DNA from: a virus
Reading direction: 5' to 3' (one strand)
IMG/VR virus record: IMGVR_UViG_3300048591_000707
Coordinates: 1-43,439 of that record
Length of the DNA stretch: 43,439 nucleotides
Under the pieces are notes generated by a model. It saw nothing but the letters and a program-made list of their open reading frames with translations. It was not told where the DNA came from and searched no databases. Shown one piece after another: positions 6,063 to 12,978 of this stretch. Numbering within the stretch: the first letter of the stretch is position 1; each line of letters begins with the position of its first letter. The translations under genes and the position numbers were made by a program.

Positions 6063-6147
6063 CTGGTGTTTCTCTGGTCTAAATCGTTCGCCGTGGTCGT
6101 CCTATACCTCCCCATAGGGGGTGATTTCACCACCAGAGAGACACCAG
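6063..6147. repeat. Second phased CTGGT/ACCAG inverted repeat
   Basis: CTGGT at 6063-6067 and 6074-6078 (11-bp spacing) faces ACCAG at 6132-6136 and 6143-6147 (11-bp spacing). The arms read TTTCGCTGGTGTTTCTCTGGT and its near reverse complement, with a smaller inverted repeat CCTATACCTCCCCATAGG between. GAAATGAAATAC follows at 6154-6165, as at 1598-1607. This is a two-unit version of the 1360-1711 locus, upstream of the gene at 6185. Confidence 0.75.
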
Positions 6148-6184
6148 CAAAAACGAAATGAAATACAGCCTGAAAGGAACTTAC

Positions 6185-6469
6185 ATGACCGAACTTAACA
6201 CAGTCCCGAGCGAAAAGTTTATCGCTCTATTAGGAGCCGCAGCTCTGTTCATCTTCGGAGTTGTCGCTGTCGTTCACGGCAGCAAGATCTTTACACTCAA
6301 AGTGTGGAAGCCGATCTTCTACTTCCCGCTTGTGGTCTTCATTGTGCTGTTAGCCTTCGTTGCAGCTTGCTTGGGCTTCGTCTTGTCCACGCTGCTTAAC
6401 GTGAACGAGAAGATCATTGACCTCTGCGAAGCCTTTCTGAATCAGGTTAATTCAGAAGTACGCTCATAA
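6185..6469 (+). CDS. Two-helix membrane protein (94 aa)
   Basis: The ATG at 6185 is preferred over 6158 because AAAGGAA lies at proper distance before it. Two hydrophobic segments are clear: FIALLGAAALFIFGVVAVVHG (about 10-30) and IFYFPLVVFIVLLAFVAACLG (about 42-62), followed by a polar tail. Two closely spaced helices and small size suit a holin, a superinfection-exclusion protein or another inner-membrane effector. Its early position argues against the main holin. A phage promoter follows directly downstream. Confidence 0.7.
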   Translation: MTELNTVPSEKFIALLGAAALFIFGVVAVVHGSKIFTLKVWKPIFYFPLVVFIVLLAFVAACLGFVLSTLLNVNEKIIDLCEAFLNQVNSEVRS

Positions 6470-6475
6470 AAGGTG

Positions 6476-6505
6476 TTGACTTCTCGCCGTATTTCATGGG
6501 ACAAT
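6476..6505 (+). promoter_or_regulatory. Promoter sharing the CCGTATTTCAT spacer
   Basis: TTGACT (6476-6481), an 18-bp spacer and GACAAT (6500-6505). The spacer is nearly identical to that of the promoter at 1987-2016. The leader is very short and runs straight into AGGAGAAACC and the ATG at 6522. Confidence 0.65.
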
Positions 6506-6521
6506 AGGAATAGGAGAAACC

Positions 6522-6782
6522 ATGCCATACAATCTTCAAGCTTGTACCTACAAGTCGCTCCAAAAAAACAGTGGCTGGATGATCCGCCAGGTAAGGCGTC
6601 CGCCGTTGTGTCCGGAGTGTCGGAAGTTAAGCTACGAACTCCAAGCTCTCCGCCGCAGACACAGGCAGCAGACGTTCCGGCAATCGCTCAAGCAGTACGT
6701 CCGACTGACCTTCGGCTGCAAGTCCTCGTGGCAGCTGATCGAGAACTACGCTCAATACTACACCTTGGTGGTGCCGAGATGA
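6522..6782 (+). CDS. Basic protein with CPEC motif (86 aa)
   Basis: Start is set by AGGAGAAACC directly before ATG. The protein is strongly basic (QVRRPPLCPECRKLSYELQ; RRRHRQQTFRQSLKQYVR), with one CxxC pair, which suggests nucleic-acid binding. A longer frame covering the same DNA in another register was rejected because it lacks an SD and starts inside the promoter. The stop overlaps the next start (ATGA). Family not recognised. Confidence 0.65.
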   Translation: MPYNLQACTYKSLQKNSGWMIRQVRRPPLCPECRKLSYELQALRRRHRQQTFRQSLKQYVRLTFGCKSSWQLIENYAQYYTLVVPR

Positions 6783-7186
6783 CGCCCGCCGAGCGTGTTG
6801 ATGTACTGGCTCGCCTTGCTTCCGAGTGGCAGATGAGCTTGGAGGAACGCGAAGCCCTGGGGTGGGCGGTCGTTATGCTCCGCAACGATCCGCAGGAAGC
6901 ACCGGACGAAGCGCTGGCTCGGTACATCGAGCACCTGGAACTGATGGTTGCAAAGCAGGATGTGCAGGAGAAACGAGAGAGTTTCTCGAGAGAACTATAC
7001 AGATTGCGGAATGACCTCTTCGCCAGGGACTCCCTTATCCGAAACCTGAAAGCCAAGTTCATGTGGGAGTTGCCCGGACCAAACCCTGAACCGTATGGCA
7101 AGAACGGCTGGGCTGATGGGTTCACTCAAGGTTGGAATGATTACCGTTCGAAAGTTCATGAGATAGTTAAGAGGCTTCTACAATGA
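6779..7186 (+). CDS. Hypothetical helical protein (135 aa)
   Basis: ATGA overlap with the previous gene. The reading frame is open far upstream, but coupling to the stop at 6780-6782 makes 6779 the best start. Residues 1-100 are helical and charged (TPAERVDVLARLASEWQMSL; ALARYIEHLELMVAKQDVQE). The C-terminus is rich in Gly, Asn, Pro and Trp (PGPNPEPYGKNGWADGFTQG). No family is recognised. It is followed by a further ATGA overlap with the HD-hydrolase gene. Confidence 0.7.
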   Translation: MTPAERVDVLARLASEWQMSLEEREALGWAVVMLRNDPQEAPDEALARYIEHLELMVAKQDVQEKRESFSRELYRLRNDLFARDSLIRNLKAKFMWELPGPNPEPYGKNGWADGFTQGWNDYRSKVHEIVKRLLQ

Positions 7187-7695
7187 GTGCTTACGACTAT
7201 ATGCTGACCTTCACAGGCAGGCATTTCCGGTTCGACGCTTTCCAGCCGGATGATTTCGATATCCGAGACATCGCCCACGCGCTGTCGAACGTGGCTCGCT
7301 TCAACGGACACACGCTCACCCACTACAGCGTGGCGCAGCACAGCGTCTTCGTCAGCAATCTGTGCTTGCCGGAGGATGCCCGCGAAGGTCTGATGCACGA
7401 CGCGCCTGAAGCTTACATGGGCGATATGGTCGGGCCGCTCAAGCGCCTGGCTGTGATGCATCAGTTCAGGGTGATGGAGGACAGAATGTGGCGGGCGATT
7501 GCTTGCAAGTACCGCTTGCGGCAGCAGCTCCCGAACAGTGTGAAGGATGCTGACAAGGTGATGCTCGAAAAGGAACGGGATCACTTCCGTTACTACGAGC
7601 TGCGCGCGGGAGAAGGTTTCTCAATCCCCATCTTGAGTCCAGTTGATGCCGAGTTCGAGTTCATGAAGCGGGCGAAGGAGCTCGGCCTTGTCTAG
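7183..7695 (+). CDS. HD-domain phosphohydrolase, YfbR-like
   Basis: This 170-residue protein has the HD hydrolase signature: H53 in HYSVAQHSVF, the H72-D73 pair in LMHDAPEAYMGDM, and a downstream Asp in VKDADKVML. This arrangement resembles YfbR-type 5'-deoxynucleotidases and related phage HD proteins. Those enzymes dephosphorylate dNMPs with a divalent metal, so a role in nucleotide-pool control during replication is likely. It is coupled to its neighbours by an ATGA overlap at the start. Confidence 0.82.
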   Translation: MSAYDYMLTFTGRHFRFDAFQPDDFDIRDIAHALSNVARFNGHTLTHYSVAQHSVFVSNLCLPEDAREGLMHDAPEAYMGDMVGPLKRLAVMHQFRVMEDRMWRAIACKYRLRQQLPNSVKDADKVMLEKERDHFRYYELRAGEGFSIPILSPVDAEFEFMKRAKELGLV

Positions 7696-7873
7696 ACTGA
7701 TCGCAGCTTGTATCCTTGCCGCCTACCTCGTGGTGCTGGCAACAGCAGTGGTGGCGGCGTGGAAGATACTCGCGATCTTGTTTGAGTTTGTTTTCCAGGG
7801 AGGATGGCGGCGACGCTGCAATCCCTGGCTACTGTCAACGATCGAACTCTTTAGGAGAAACCATGGCTGTTAA
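7688..7873 (+). CDS. Small single-helix membrane protein, TTG start (61 aa)
   Basis: The TTG at 7688 has AAGGAG 8 bases upstream and overlaps the end of the HD gene by 8 bases. One hydrophobic helix (LIAACILAAYLVVLATAVVAA) is followed by a second shorter hydrophobic stretch and a basic tail (GGWRRRCNP). The tail overlaps the next gene's start region. This could be a small membrane effector. The rare start makes the call tentative. Confidence 0.45.
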   Translation: MSRLIAACILAAYLVVLATAVVAAWKILAILFEFVFQGGWRRRCNPWLLSTIELFRRNHGC

Positions 7874-8159
7874 GAAGACGAGAGCGGGTTCGCTGAAAAC
7901 TGCGTCCCAAGTGAAAATGACGGATCATATTCTGATCCCGCCAGACCCTCCGAAGTTCTACGAGCCTCCGTCCGTGTCCCTGGAAGTGGACAGCGGATTC
8001 GAGGTGCGGAACCTCGACACCAACGAGTTCTTCTTCTCCTGTTCGCGGAAGGGAATTCTCGAGTTCCTGGCCGGACCCGGCAATGACTGGCTGCACTTCA
8101 CGATCGCAGCCGGCAAGTTGCCGTCGCAACTGCTTTACGGAGGCAGCCTGTGTCAGTAA
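7863..8159 (+). CDS. Hypothetical protein (98 aa)
   Basis: Start follows AGGAGAAACC directly, one of the SD regions with the best match to the putative antisense RNA. A basic N-terminus (MAVKKTRAGSLKTASQVK) precedes a beta-rich body with SLEVDSGFEVRNLDTNEFFF and a Cys-containing FSCSRKG turn. No family is recognised. Its end overlaps the GTG start of the next gene by ten bases. Confidence 0.7.
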   Translation: MAVKKTRAGSLKTASQVKMTDHILIPPDPPKFYEPPSVSLEVDSGFEVRNLDTNEFFFSCSRKGILEFLAGPGNDWLHFTIAAGKLPSQLLYGGSLCQ

Positions 8160-8440
8160 CAGCGATCTGCTCCCTGCACGTTACCTTTCCGAGGATCATC
8201 AAGTGCACGAAGTACGAAGACGTTAAGCTCGGACTGGTGCTGCTCACGCTGATCTCCAATAACGGGATGGAGTTCAAGCTGTTCTTCTCCGACTTCGAAG
8301 TGGCACGGCAGATTCATCAGGCTTTCGAGTTGATGGAACTGCGACAGCTGGCTGCCGAGAAGAAGGAGCTGACGATCTCTGAAGTCCCGAGTGAGCCCCA
8401 CCCGGACCCACAGATGGAGGCTGCCGATGTCGAAGCGTAA
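8150..8440 (+). CDS. Hypothetical protein (96 aa), GTG start
   Basis: The GTG at 8150 has GGAGG about 6 bases upstream. The protein opens with beta-like segments (SVTAICSLHVTFPRIIKC; LGLVLLTLISNNGMEFKLFF) and then a charged helix ending LRQLAAEKKELT. The C-terminus contains copy 5 of the 17-bp repeat in the opposite sense, giving SEPHPDPQ. The repeat lies just before the SD of the next gene. Function unknown. Confidence 0.6.
   Translation: MSVTAICSLHVTFPRIIKCTKYEDVKLGLVLLTLISNNGMEFKLFFSDFEVARQIHQAFELMELRQLAAEKKELTISEVPSEPHPDPQMEAADVEA
8393..8409 (-). repeat. 17-bp dispersed repeat, copy 5 (coding, opposite sense)
   Basis: Reverse-sense exact copy at the end of the gene at 8150-8440, 17 bp before the next start at 8427. 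It is the only coding copy whose mRNA carries the GAGCCCC sense. Confidence 0.9.
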
Positions 8441-8741
8441 GCTCGAACAGTTTGACCAAGCCGCTTACGAGGCTGCGATTCAGGCGGCACGTGAGTCCGC
8501 CGAGAAGCAGCTTCACATTCCGTTCGCCACGGCTCGGGAGGCCATGTACTTCCGGGCTCAGTTCTACGCATGGCGCAAAGCAATCCAGATGCTGGAAGGT
8601 GATGCGTCGTTGTACGGAGACATCGTGCTTCGACTCGGCCCACAGAAGAACGTGCTGATTATCTGCGCGGGCTTCACTCACGGTCGGCTGCGCGAAGTTC
8701 TCAGAGCCGCCAACGTCCATATCGAGGGCGAGGAGGTCTAA
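8427..8741 (+). CDS. Hypothetical protein (104 aa)
   Basis: The ATG at 8427 follows GGAGG by 7 bases and overlaps the previous gene by 14 bases. The body reads as a helix-rich N-terminus (AAYEAAIQAARESAEKQ; TAREAMYFRAQFYAWRKAIQ) followed by beta strands (DIVLRLGPQKNVLIICAGF). No family is recognised. Its stop and the next start share TAATG. Confidence 0.65.
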   Translation: MSKRKLEQFDQAAYEAAIQAARESAEKQLHIPFATAREAMYFRAQFYAWRKAIQMLEGDASLYGDIVLRLGPQKNVLIICAGFTHGRLREVLRAANVHIEGEEV

Positions 8742-8956
8742 TGCAACGCAGTCACTGGGAGGTTGTTTGCGAGTGCGGGAAGCTGCTTGTCACCAGGAAT
8801 ACGAGGCTGATATGTCCTTATTGCAAGCGTCAGCTTCGGATCGAGTGGCAGGCAGAGCTTCCCGAGAAAGAGGAGCAGCCTCCCAGACTGCTCTCGGACA
8901 ACACAGACTTGGATAAAGGAGGTAGTGATGCCGCGAGGCCGGATACCGAACGATGA
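8741..8956 (+). CDS. Zinc-ribbon protein (71 aa)
   Basis: TAATG overlap with the preceding gene and GGAGG as SD. The N-terminal half is a compact zinc ribbon: CECG (10-13) and CPYC (25-28) with basic residues around them. The remainder is acidic and probably disordered. Small zinc ribbons of this size usually bind nucleic acid or RNA polymerase; which applies here is unknown. The end overlaps the next start region. Confidence 0.65.
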   Translation: MQRSHWEVVCECGKLLVTRNTRLICPYCKRQLRIEWQAELPEKEEQPPRLLSDNTDLDKGGSDAARPDTER

Positions 8957-9128
8957 CAGGCCTGCAAAGGTCACAATCAATCTGCCGCAGAGCTTGTACA
9001 ATCAGCTCGTGATCAGGTTCCTGGACCCGATGACGAAGAGGGCCAAGTACGGAGCGCTCTCGAATCTGGCAACGCGGCTGCTGAAAGAATGGCTGGATGA
9101 CCAGCAGCGAAAACAAGACGTAGTTTAG
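8928..9128 (+). CDS. Ribbon-helix-helix-like DNA-binding protein (66 aa)
   Basis: The ATG at 8928 is preferred to the GTG at 8925 because AAAGGAGG lies 5 bases before it. After a basic N-terminus comes AKVTINLPQSLYNQLVIRF, a strand plus helix typical of the MetJ/Arc fold, then NLATRLLKEWLDDQQRK as the second helix. Such proteins act as repressors or as ParR/ParG-type centromere binders. The gene's stop lies within copy 2 of the 27-bp palindrome, and the genome has 11-bp phased arrays of the kind ParR binds. Both links are inference. Confidence 0.6.
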   Translation: MPRGRIPNDDRPAKVTINLPQSLYNQLVIRFLDPMTKRAKYGALSNLATRLLKEWLDDQQRKQDVV

Positions 9129-9144
9129 ACGGATTAAACTACGG
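9118..9144. promoter_or_regulatory. 27-bp palindromic operator, copy 2
   Basis: GTAGTTTA and TAAACTAC form perfect 8-bp arms in this copy. It overlaps the stop codon of the ribbon-helix-helix gene and lies just upstream of the SD (AAAGGA) of the next gene. Confidence 0.65.
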
Positions 9145-9158
9145 CTAGAAAGGACAAG

Positions 9159-9377
9159 ATGGAACAACAAGAAACACCGATCCGATGTCTTGCTGATGTG
9201 CTTGAGGTACAGCGTCAGCACGCCGAGGGCAAGGAGGTTCCGAAGGAACTTCTGAAGGCTTGCATCGAATTCCTCCGGGAAGAGCGCAAGACTCCTTCCG
9301 CCAAAGGCAGTACGAAGAAAGCAAAGGAACCCAAGGCAGCTTCGAAACCAAAGCTGACCCTGGATGACATCATCTAA
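9159..9377 (+). CDS. Small protein with LTLDDII tail (72 aa)
   Basis: Start follows AAAGGACAAG. Residues 1-45 form a helical domain (IRCLADVLEVQRQHAEGKEV; ELLKACIEFLREERK). Residues 46-65 are a Lys/Ala/Pro linker, and the end is KPKLTLDDII. The tail matches that of the protein at 2691-2999 (LTLEDI). It is immediately upstream of the recombination nuclease (TAATG overlap), so the tail might recruit a replication or recombination partner. That is inference. Confidence 0.7.
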   Translation: MEQQETPIRCLADVLEVQRQHAEGKEVPKELLKACIEFLREERKTPSAKGSTKKAKEPKAASKPKLTLDDII

Positions 9378-10285
9378 TGTCAAGCAAGTGGGGCTTACCT
9401 AAAGTCGTGGACAGTACAATGCTGTCGGATTTCCGCAGCTGTCCACGCAAGTTCTACCTCAGTTTCGTACGGAGACTGGGGCACCCTGGTTTGTCTGTGC
9501 ATCTGCGGGCAGGTGGTGCGTTTGCAAAGGCGCTCGAAGTCGCGCGACAGTACTACGTTCAGGGTGCTGATCCGACCGAGGCAGAAGCCTTGGGACTGAT
9601 GGCCCTGATCAAGAACTACGGCGACTACATTCCGCCTGACAAGCACAAGAACAAATCCTTGGAGATGACCATCTCGGCATACCTCTCCTACCTGGAACGG
9701 TGGCCGCTCGAGACAGATCCAATGCGTATCATGGTTATCCAGGACACGCACGCGATCGAGTTCTCGTTCGCCCTGCCGATGCCAGTCAACCATCCGGAGA
9801 CGGGCGACCCATTCCTGTTTGCTGGTAGGGCGGACTGTTTCATGCAGTACGGTCGCACAGTCCTCATCGATGACGAGAAGACAACCAGCTACTTTACACA
9901 CAACTGGGCGGACCAGTGGAAGCTGCGAGCACAGTTCATGGCTTACACCTACGCCGCCCGCGAGTTTGGATTCAAAGCCGACGGTGCCTTGGTTCGCGGC
10001 ACAGCCTTCAAGCTGTCCGGGATCGAACACGCCGAGGTTATTATTCAGATCACACCGGATCGCTTGAAACGGTGGTATGAGCAGACTGTCCGTGATCTTG
10101 AGCGGATGGTCCGGCTTTGGCACGAAGACTACTTCGACTTCGACTTCGGAGACAGTTGCAACGCTTACGGTGGTTGTACCTTCAAGCACCTGTGCAGCGT
10201 TGAAGACCCAGAAAAATGGATTGAGCCTCTCGGATTCGTCGAACGGATCTGGGACCCGCTCCATAGACAGGAAGATGAAAAGTGA
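9377..10285 (+). CDS. PD-(D/E)XK exonuclease, Cas4/RecB-like with Fe-S cysteines
   Basis: This 302-residue protein has the Cas4/AddB-type layout: C22 in SCPRKFYL near the N-terminus, and C261, C267 and C273 near the C-terminus, the four-Cys arrangement expected for an iron-sulfur cluster. The nuclease core shows GRAD (D153) and LIDDEKT (D166/E167 and K168), followed by the helix QWKLRAQFMAYTYAA, which fits the QxxxY motif. It probably resects DNA for recombination or replication, working with the ATPase and ssDNA-binding protein encoded next. Its stop overlaps the GTG start of the ATPase. Confidence 0.85.
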   Translation: MSSKWGLPKVVDSTMLSDFRSCPRKFYLSFVRRLGHPGLSVHLRAGGAFAKALEVARQYYVQGADPTEAEALGLMALIKNYGDYIPPDKHKNKSLEMTISAYLSYLERWPLETDPMRIMVIQDTHAIEFSFALPMPVNHPETGDPFLFAGRADCFMQYGRTVLIDDEKTTSYFTHNWADQWKLRAQFMAYTYAAREFGFKADGALVRGTAFKLSGIEHAEVIIQITPDRLKRWYEQTVRDLERMVRLWHEDYFDFDFGDSCNAYGGCTFKHLCSVEDPEKWIEPLGFVERIWDPLHRQEDEK

Positions 10286-11136
10286 GTCAACCCAATGAAA
10301 CCACACAGCCTGACGCCCTTCGCGGCTTGAACGCTTTGTTGATGGGACCCTCGGGCTCCGGCAAGACCACATCCCTCAAGACGCTTCTCGACATCCCCAA
10401 TCTGGAAGTGTTCGCTATCTTCACAGACCCTCGGTTCGACATCCTCGGCAAGGAGGTTCTCGACCGCATCCACTGGCGCTACCTTCCGCCCGCAGTTCCT
10501 GGGTGGGACACGCTGAAACGAGTGGCGAGTCAGGTCAACAAATTGAGCAACGAGGCTTTGCAAAAGCTGCAAAGTGTCGAGGGCTCAAGCTTCATGCAGT
10601 ACATCGAGTTCCTCGATCAGTGCAACGACTTCGTGGACCAGCACGGCGAGTCCTTCGGAGATGTCTGTACCTGGGAGCCGAACCGCGTGTTGTTCATCGA
10701 CGGCCTGACCGGGCTGAACAAGATGGCACGCTCCCTTACCGTGGGCGCAAAGGCCACGCTGACGCAGCCTGATTGGGGTAGCTCTCAGTTCATGGTGACG
10801 CAGATCGTGGACGCGCTTACCACCACAACCAAGTGCCACTTCATCATGACCGCTCACGTCGAGCGGGAACTCGATGAGATCAACGGCGGCACTCGGATCA
10901 TGGTCTCGACCTTGGGGCGCAAGCTGGCCCCGCTTATCCCGATCAACTTCGGAGATGTGATCCTCGTTCTGCGCGAGGGCCAGGAGTTCTATTGGGATAC
11001 CATCGACACGCGGGCTGACCTGAAGCCTGCGTTCGCAGAGTTTGGCGCAAAACAGAAGCCCAGCTTTGTGCCTCTGTTTAAGAAGTGGCAACGTGCTGGT
11101 GGAGTGATTGCTCCCCACACTCAACCTTCCGTATAG
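10282..11136 (+). CDS. RecA-fold ATPase, Sak4-like
   Basis: GTG start overlapping the nuclease stop (GTGA). Walker A is GPSGSGKT (22-29) and Walker B is VLFIDGLTG (about 135). The length (284 aa) and single P-loop suit Sak4-type phage recombinases or related AAA ATPases. Its setting between a RecB-like nuclease and a probable SSB matches phage single-strand annealing or strand-exchange modules. A terminase-like or packaging ATPase is unlikely given the separate late terminase. An SD-bearing gap of 22 bp precedes the next gene. Confidence 0.8.
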   Translation: MSQPNETTQPDALRGLNALLMGPSGSGKTTSLKTLLDIPNLEVFAIFTDPRFDILGKEVLDRIHWRYLPPAVPGWDTLKRVASQVNKLSNEALQKLQSVEGSSFMQYIEFLDQCNDFVDQHGESFGDVCTWEPNRVLFIDGLTGLNKMARSLTVGAKATLTQPDWGSSQFMVTQIVDALTTTTKCHFIMTAHVERELDEINGGTRIMVSTLGRKLAPLIPINFGDVILVLREGQEFYWDTIDTRADLKPAFAEFGAKQKPSFVPLFKKWQRAGGVIAPHTQPSV

Positions 11137-11158
11137 GAAGCAATCAAGGAGAAACTCA

Positions 11159-11611
11159 ATGGCTTTCAACACTGAACAGATGATGAACACGGCAGTTGAG
11201 GAGTCGCTCTCGACTCACTCAATCCCTGCCCCTGAAGGCGAATACGAAGCGGTCATCGACTCGGTCGGGCTGCGCGTGGTCAACCGTAAGGACAGCACCG
11301 AGGCTTTGACCTGCGATATCAAGTGGTCGATCCTCGACGAGAAGGTCGGGGAGATCACGGGCCGCAGCAAGAACTTCGCCCGCCAGACCCTGTGGCTGGA
11401 CACCACGTCCGAGGGTGCGCTCGATACCAGCCCCGGCGTCAACATCGGTCTCGGCAAGCTGCGCGAAGCGGTCGGCCAGAACCGGAAGGGTAAGCCCTGG
11501 TCCTTCTCCATGCTGCAGGGCGGGATGGCCAAGATCCTGGTCACGCACCGTACCTCCGACACCACAGGCGACACGTTCGCCGAGGTCAAGAGTGTCCGGA
11601 CGATGGGCTAG
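11159..11611 (+). CDS. Probable single-stranded-DNA-binding protein (DUF669-like)
   Basis: The ATG at 11159 follows AAGGAGAAACTCA; an upstream in-frame start lies inside the ATPase gene and lacks an SD. The protein (150 aa) has a beta-rich core opening PAPEGEYEAVIDSVGLRVV, then LTCDIKWSILDEKV, and GKLREAVGQNRKGKPW, close in style to phage DUF669-type ssDNA-binding proteins. The position right after a Sak4-like ATPase supports that. The C-terminus lacks the acidic DDDIPF tail of cellular SSB. An intrinsic-terminator-like hairpin follows at 11621-11642. Confidence 0.65.
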   Translation: MAFNTEQMMNTAVEESLSTHSIPAPEGEYEAVIDSVGLRVVNRKDSTEALTCDIKWSILDEKVGEITGRSKNFARQTLWLDTTSEGALDTSPGVNIGLGKLREAVGQNRKGKPWSFSMLQGGMAKILVTHRTSDTTGDTFAEVKSVRTMG

Positions 11612-11620
11612 CTTGCACTC

Positions 11621-11642
11621 GGGGAGGGGGAAACTCCTCCCC
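11621..11642 (+). terminator. Probable leaky intrinsic terminator
   Basis: GGGGAGG (11621-11627) pairs with CCTCCCC (11636-11642) around an 8-nt loop; the sequence after it is T-rich but interrupted (ACTTTCTTGTCTTT). It sits between the SSB-like gene and the ParB-methyltransferase gene and could reduce downstream expression. Confidence 0.6.
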
Positions 11643-11667
11643 ACTTTCTTGTCTTTAGGAGCCATCA

Positions 11668-12978
11668 ATGAGTCAACACTTACCGATTATCAAAATTAAG
11701 GTGGATGATCGAATCCGCCAAGAGTTCGACAAAGAAGCCCTCGACGAGCTTGCCACTTCAATTTCCCGCCTCGGCCTCCTGCACCCCGTCGTCGTCCGCC
11801 AGCTCCCTGTCATGGATGCCGAAGGCCGGACCCACCAACTGATCGCAGGTGAGCGGCGACTGCGTGCCACCGCCTTGTGTCATGACAAGCGAGTGCCGAT
11901 TCCCGAAAACAGTATGTCCCCGCTGAAGGAAGTTCCTTGGGGCTATATCCCTGTCCAGGAAATCCGCAGCTACGGCGAGAAGGCGGAACTCGAGATGGAG
12001 CTCGACGAGAACCTTCGCCGCAAGGACTTGACGTGGCAGGAGATTGCAACGGCAACCGCCGCCCTTCACAAGCTGCGGACGGATGCCGACGAGAACTGGA
12101 CCATTTCCAAGACCGCCGAGGAGATGGAGAACCGTGGACACTCTGGCCACACCACCACGAACAGGAATCGGATTCTGCTTGGTGAGCACCTCGCGTCCCG
12201 CCCAGAACTCTCGAAGGCGGCTAGCGAGAAGGATGCGGTTAAGCTCCTGTCTCAAACGCTGGAGGCCGAACTCCGCCGGGCACTTGCGGAGCAGGGCACC
12301 ACGAGGGCGGACGAGTACATCGCCAAGACAATCGACTTCGAGGAAGGGATGCTTGAGCTCGAGCCGAACAGTGTGGATGTTATCATCACTGATCCGCCCT
12401 ACGGAGTCAACGCCGACAAGTTCAACATCGCCTCGGTGAAGGAGCGGCACAAGTACAAGGACGATGCGGAGTCCGCCCTGGACAAGATCCGTCGCATGAT
12501 AGCACTCACTCCGCAGGTCTGCAAGGAACGAGCTCACATCTACATCTTCCACGACTTCGCCTTCTTTTGGGACATCGCCGAGATGCTCGAGGATGCGGGC
12601 TGGGCAGTCTGGCGGCGTCCGCTGATCTGGCACAAGAACACAGGCTACGCTCCCGAACCTGACTTCGGCCCTCGCCGTCACTATGAGTGCATCATCTATG
12701 CCCATCGCGGGCGGAAACCTGTGATCGAAGTGGGCGGCAGCGACGTACTTTCGTACAACTCCCCGACCGAACGGTTCCACGCAGCACAGAAACCGACCGC
12801 CCTTTTTAAGGACTTGCTGCGTCGTAGCGGTACGCCAGGGGAGACGGTGCTCGATCCGTTCTGCGGCAGTGGTCCGGTTTTCCGGGCGGCTCGGATGCTG
12901 CATCTGTTCGCCATTGGCTTCGACATCGAGTCTGCGAACATCCAGATCTCGATGGAGCGTAGGGGGATGGATGAATGA
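11668..12978 (+). CDS. ParB-like domain fused to beta-class DNA methyltransferase
   Basis: A 436-residue protein. Residues about 8-75 form a ParB/Srx-type domain (ALDELATSISRLGLLHPVVV; then HQLIAGERRLRATAL), and a helical linker follows to about 220. DPPYG (242-246) is motif IV, and LDPFCGSG (about 395-402) is the AdoMet-binding motif I. The IV-before-I order is typical of beta-class N6-adenine or N4-cytosine methyltransferases. ParB-methyltransferase fusions are known from phages and mobile elements. The role may be self-methylation against host restriction. No cognate endonuclease is nearby. Its stop overlaps the polymerase start (ATGA). Confidence 0.88.
   Translation: MSQHLPIIKIKVDDRIRQEFDKEALDELATSISRLGLLHPVVVRQLPVMDAEGRTHQLIAGERRLRATALCHDKRVPIPENSMSPLKEVPWGYIPVQEIRSYGEKAELEMELDENLRRKDLTWQEIATATAALHKLRTDADENWTISKTAEEMENRGHSGHTTTNRNRILLGEHLASRPELSKAASEKDAVKLLSQTLEAELRRALAEQGTTRADEYIAKTIDFEEGMLELEPNSVDVIITDPPYGVNADKFNIASVKERHKYKDDAESALDKIRRMIALTPQVCKERAHIYIFHDFAFFWDIAEMLEDAGWAVWRRPLIWHKNTGYAPEPDFGPRRHYECIIYAHRGRKPVIEVGGSDVLSYNSPTERFHAAQKPTALFKDLLRRSGTPGETVLDPFCGSGPVFRAARMLHLFAIGFDIESANIQISMERRGMDE

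Noticed and set aside
6473-6778. N-terminal extension of the gene at 6779 back to 6473
   Set aside because: It would start inside the promoter -35 box and overlap a separate gene with a strong SD at 6522.
9395-10372. Long minus-strand frame opposite the nuclease gene
   Set aside because: The + strand encodes a clear PD-(D/E)XK nuclease; no SD or motif on the minus strand.
11758-12903. Long minus-strand frame opposite the methyltransferase gene
   Set aside because: The + strand has intact ParB and methyltransferase motifs; the antisense frame is a composition effect.
11668-12978. Plasmid-type ParB partition protein
   Set aside because: Most of the protein is a methyltransferase and there is no ParA, so partition is not claimed; it is only mentioned as a possible binder of the arrays.
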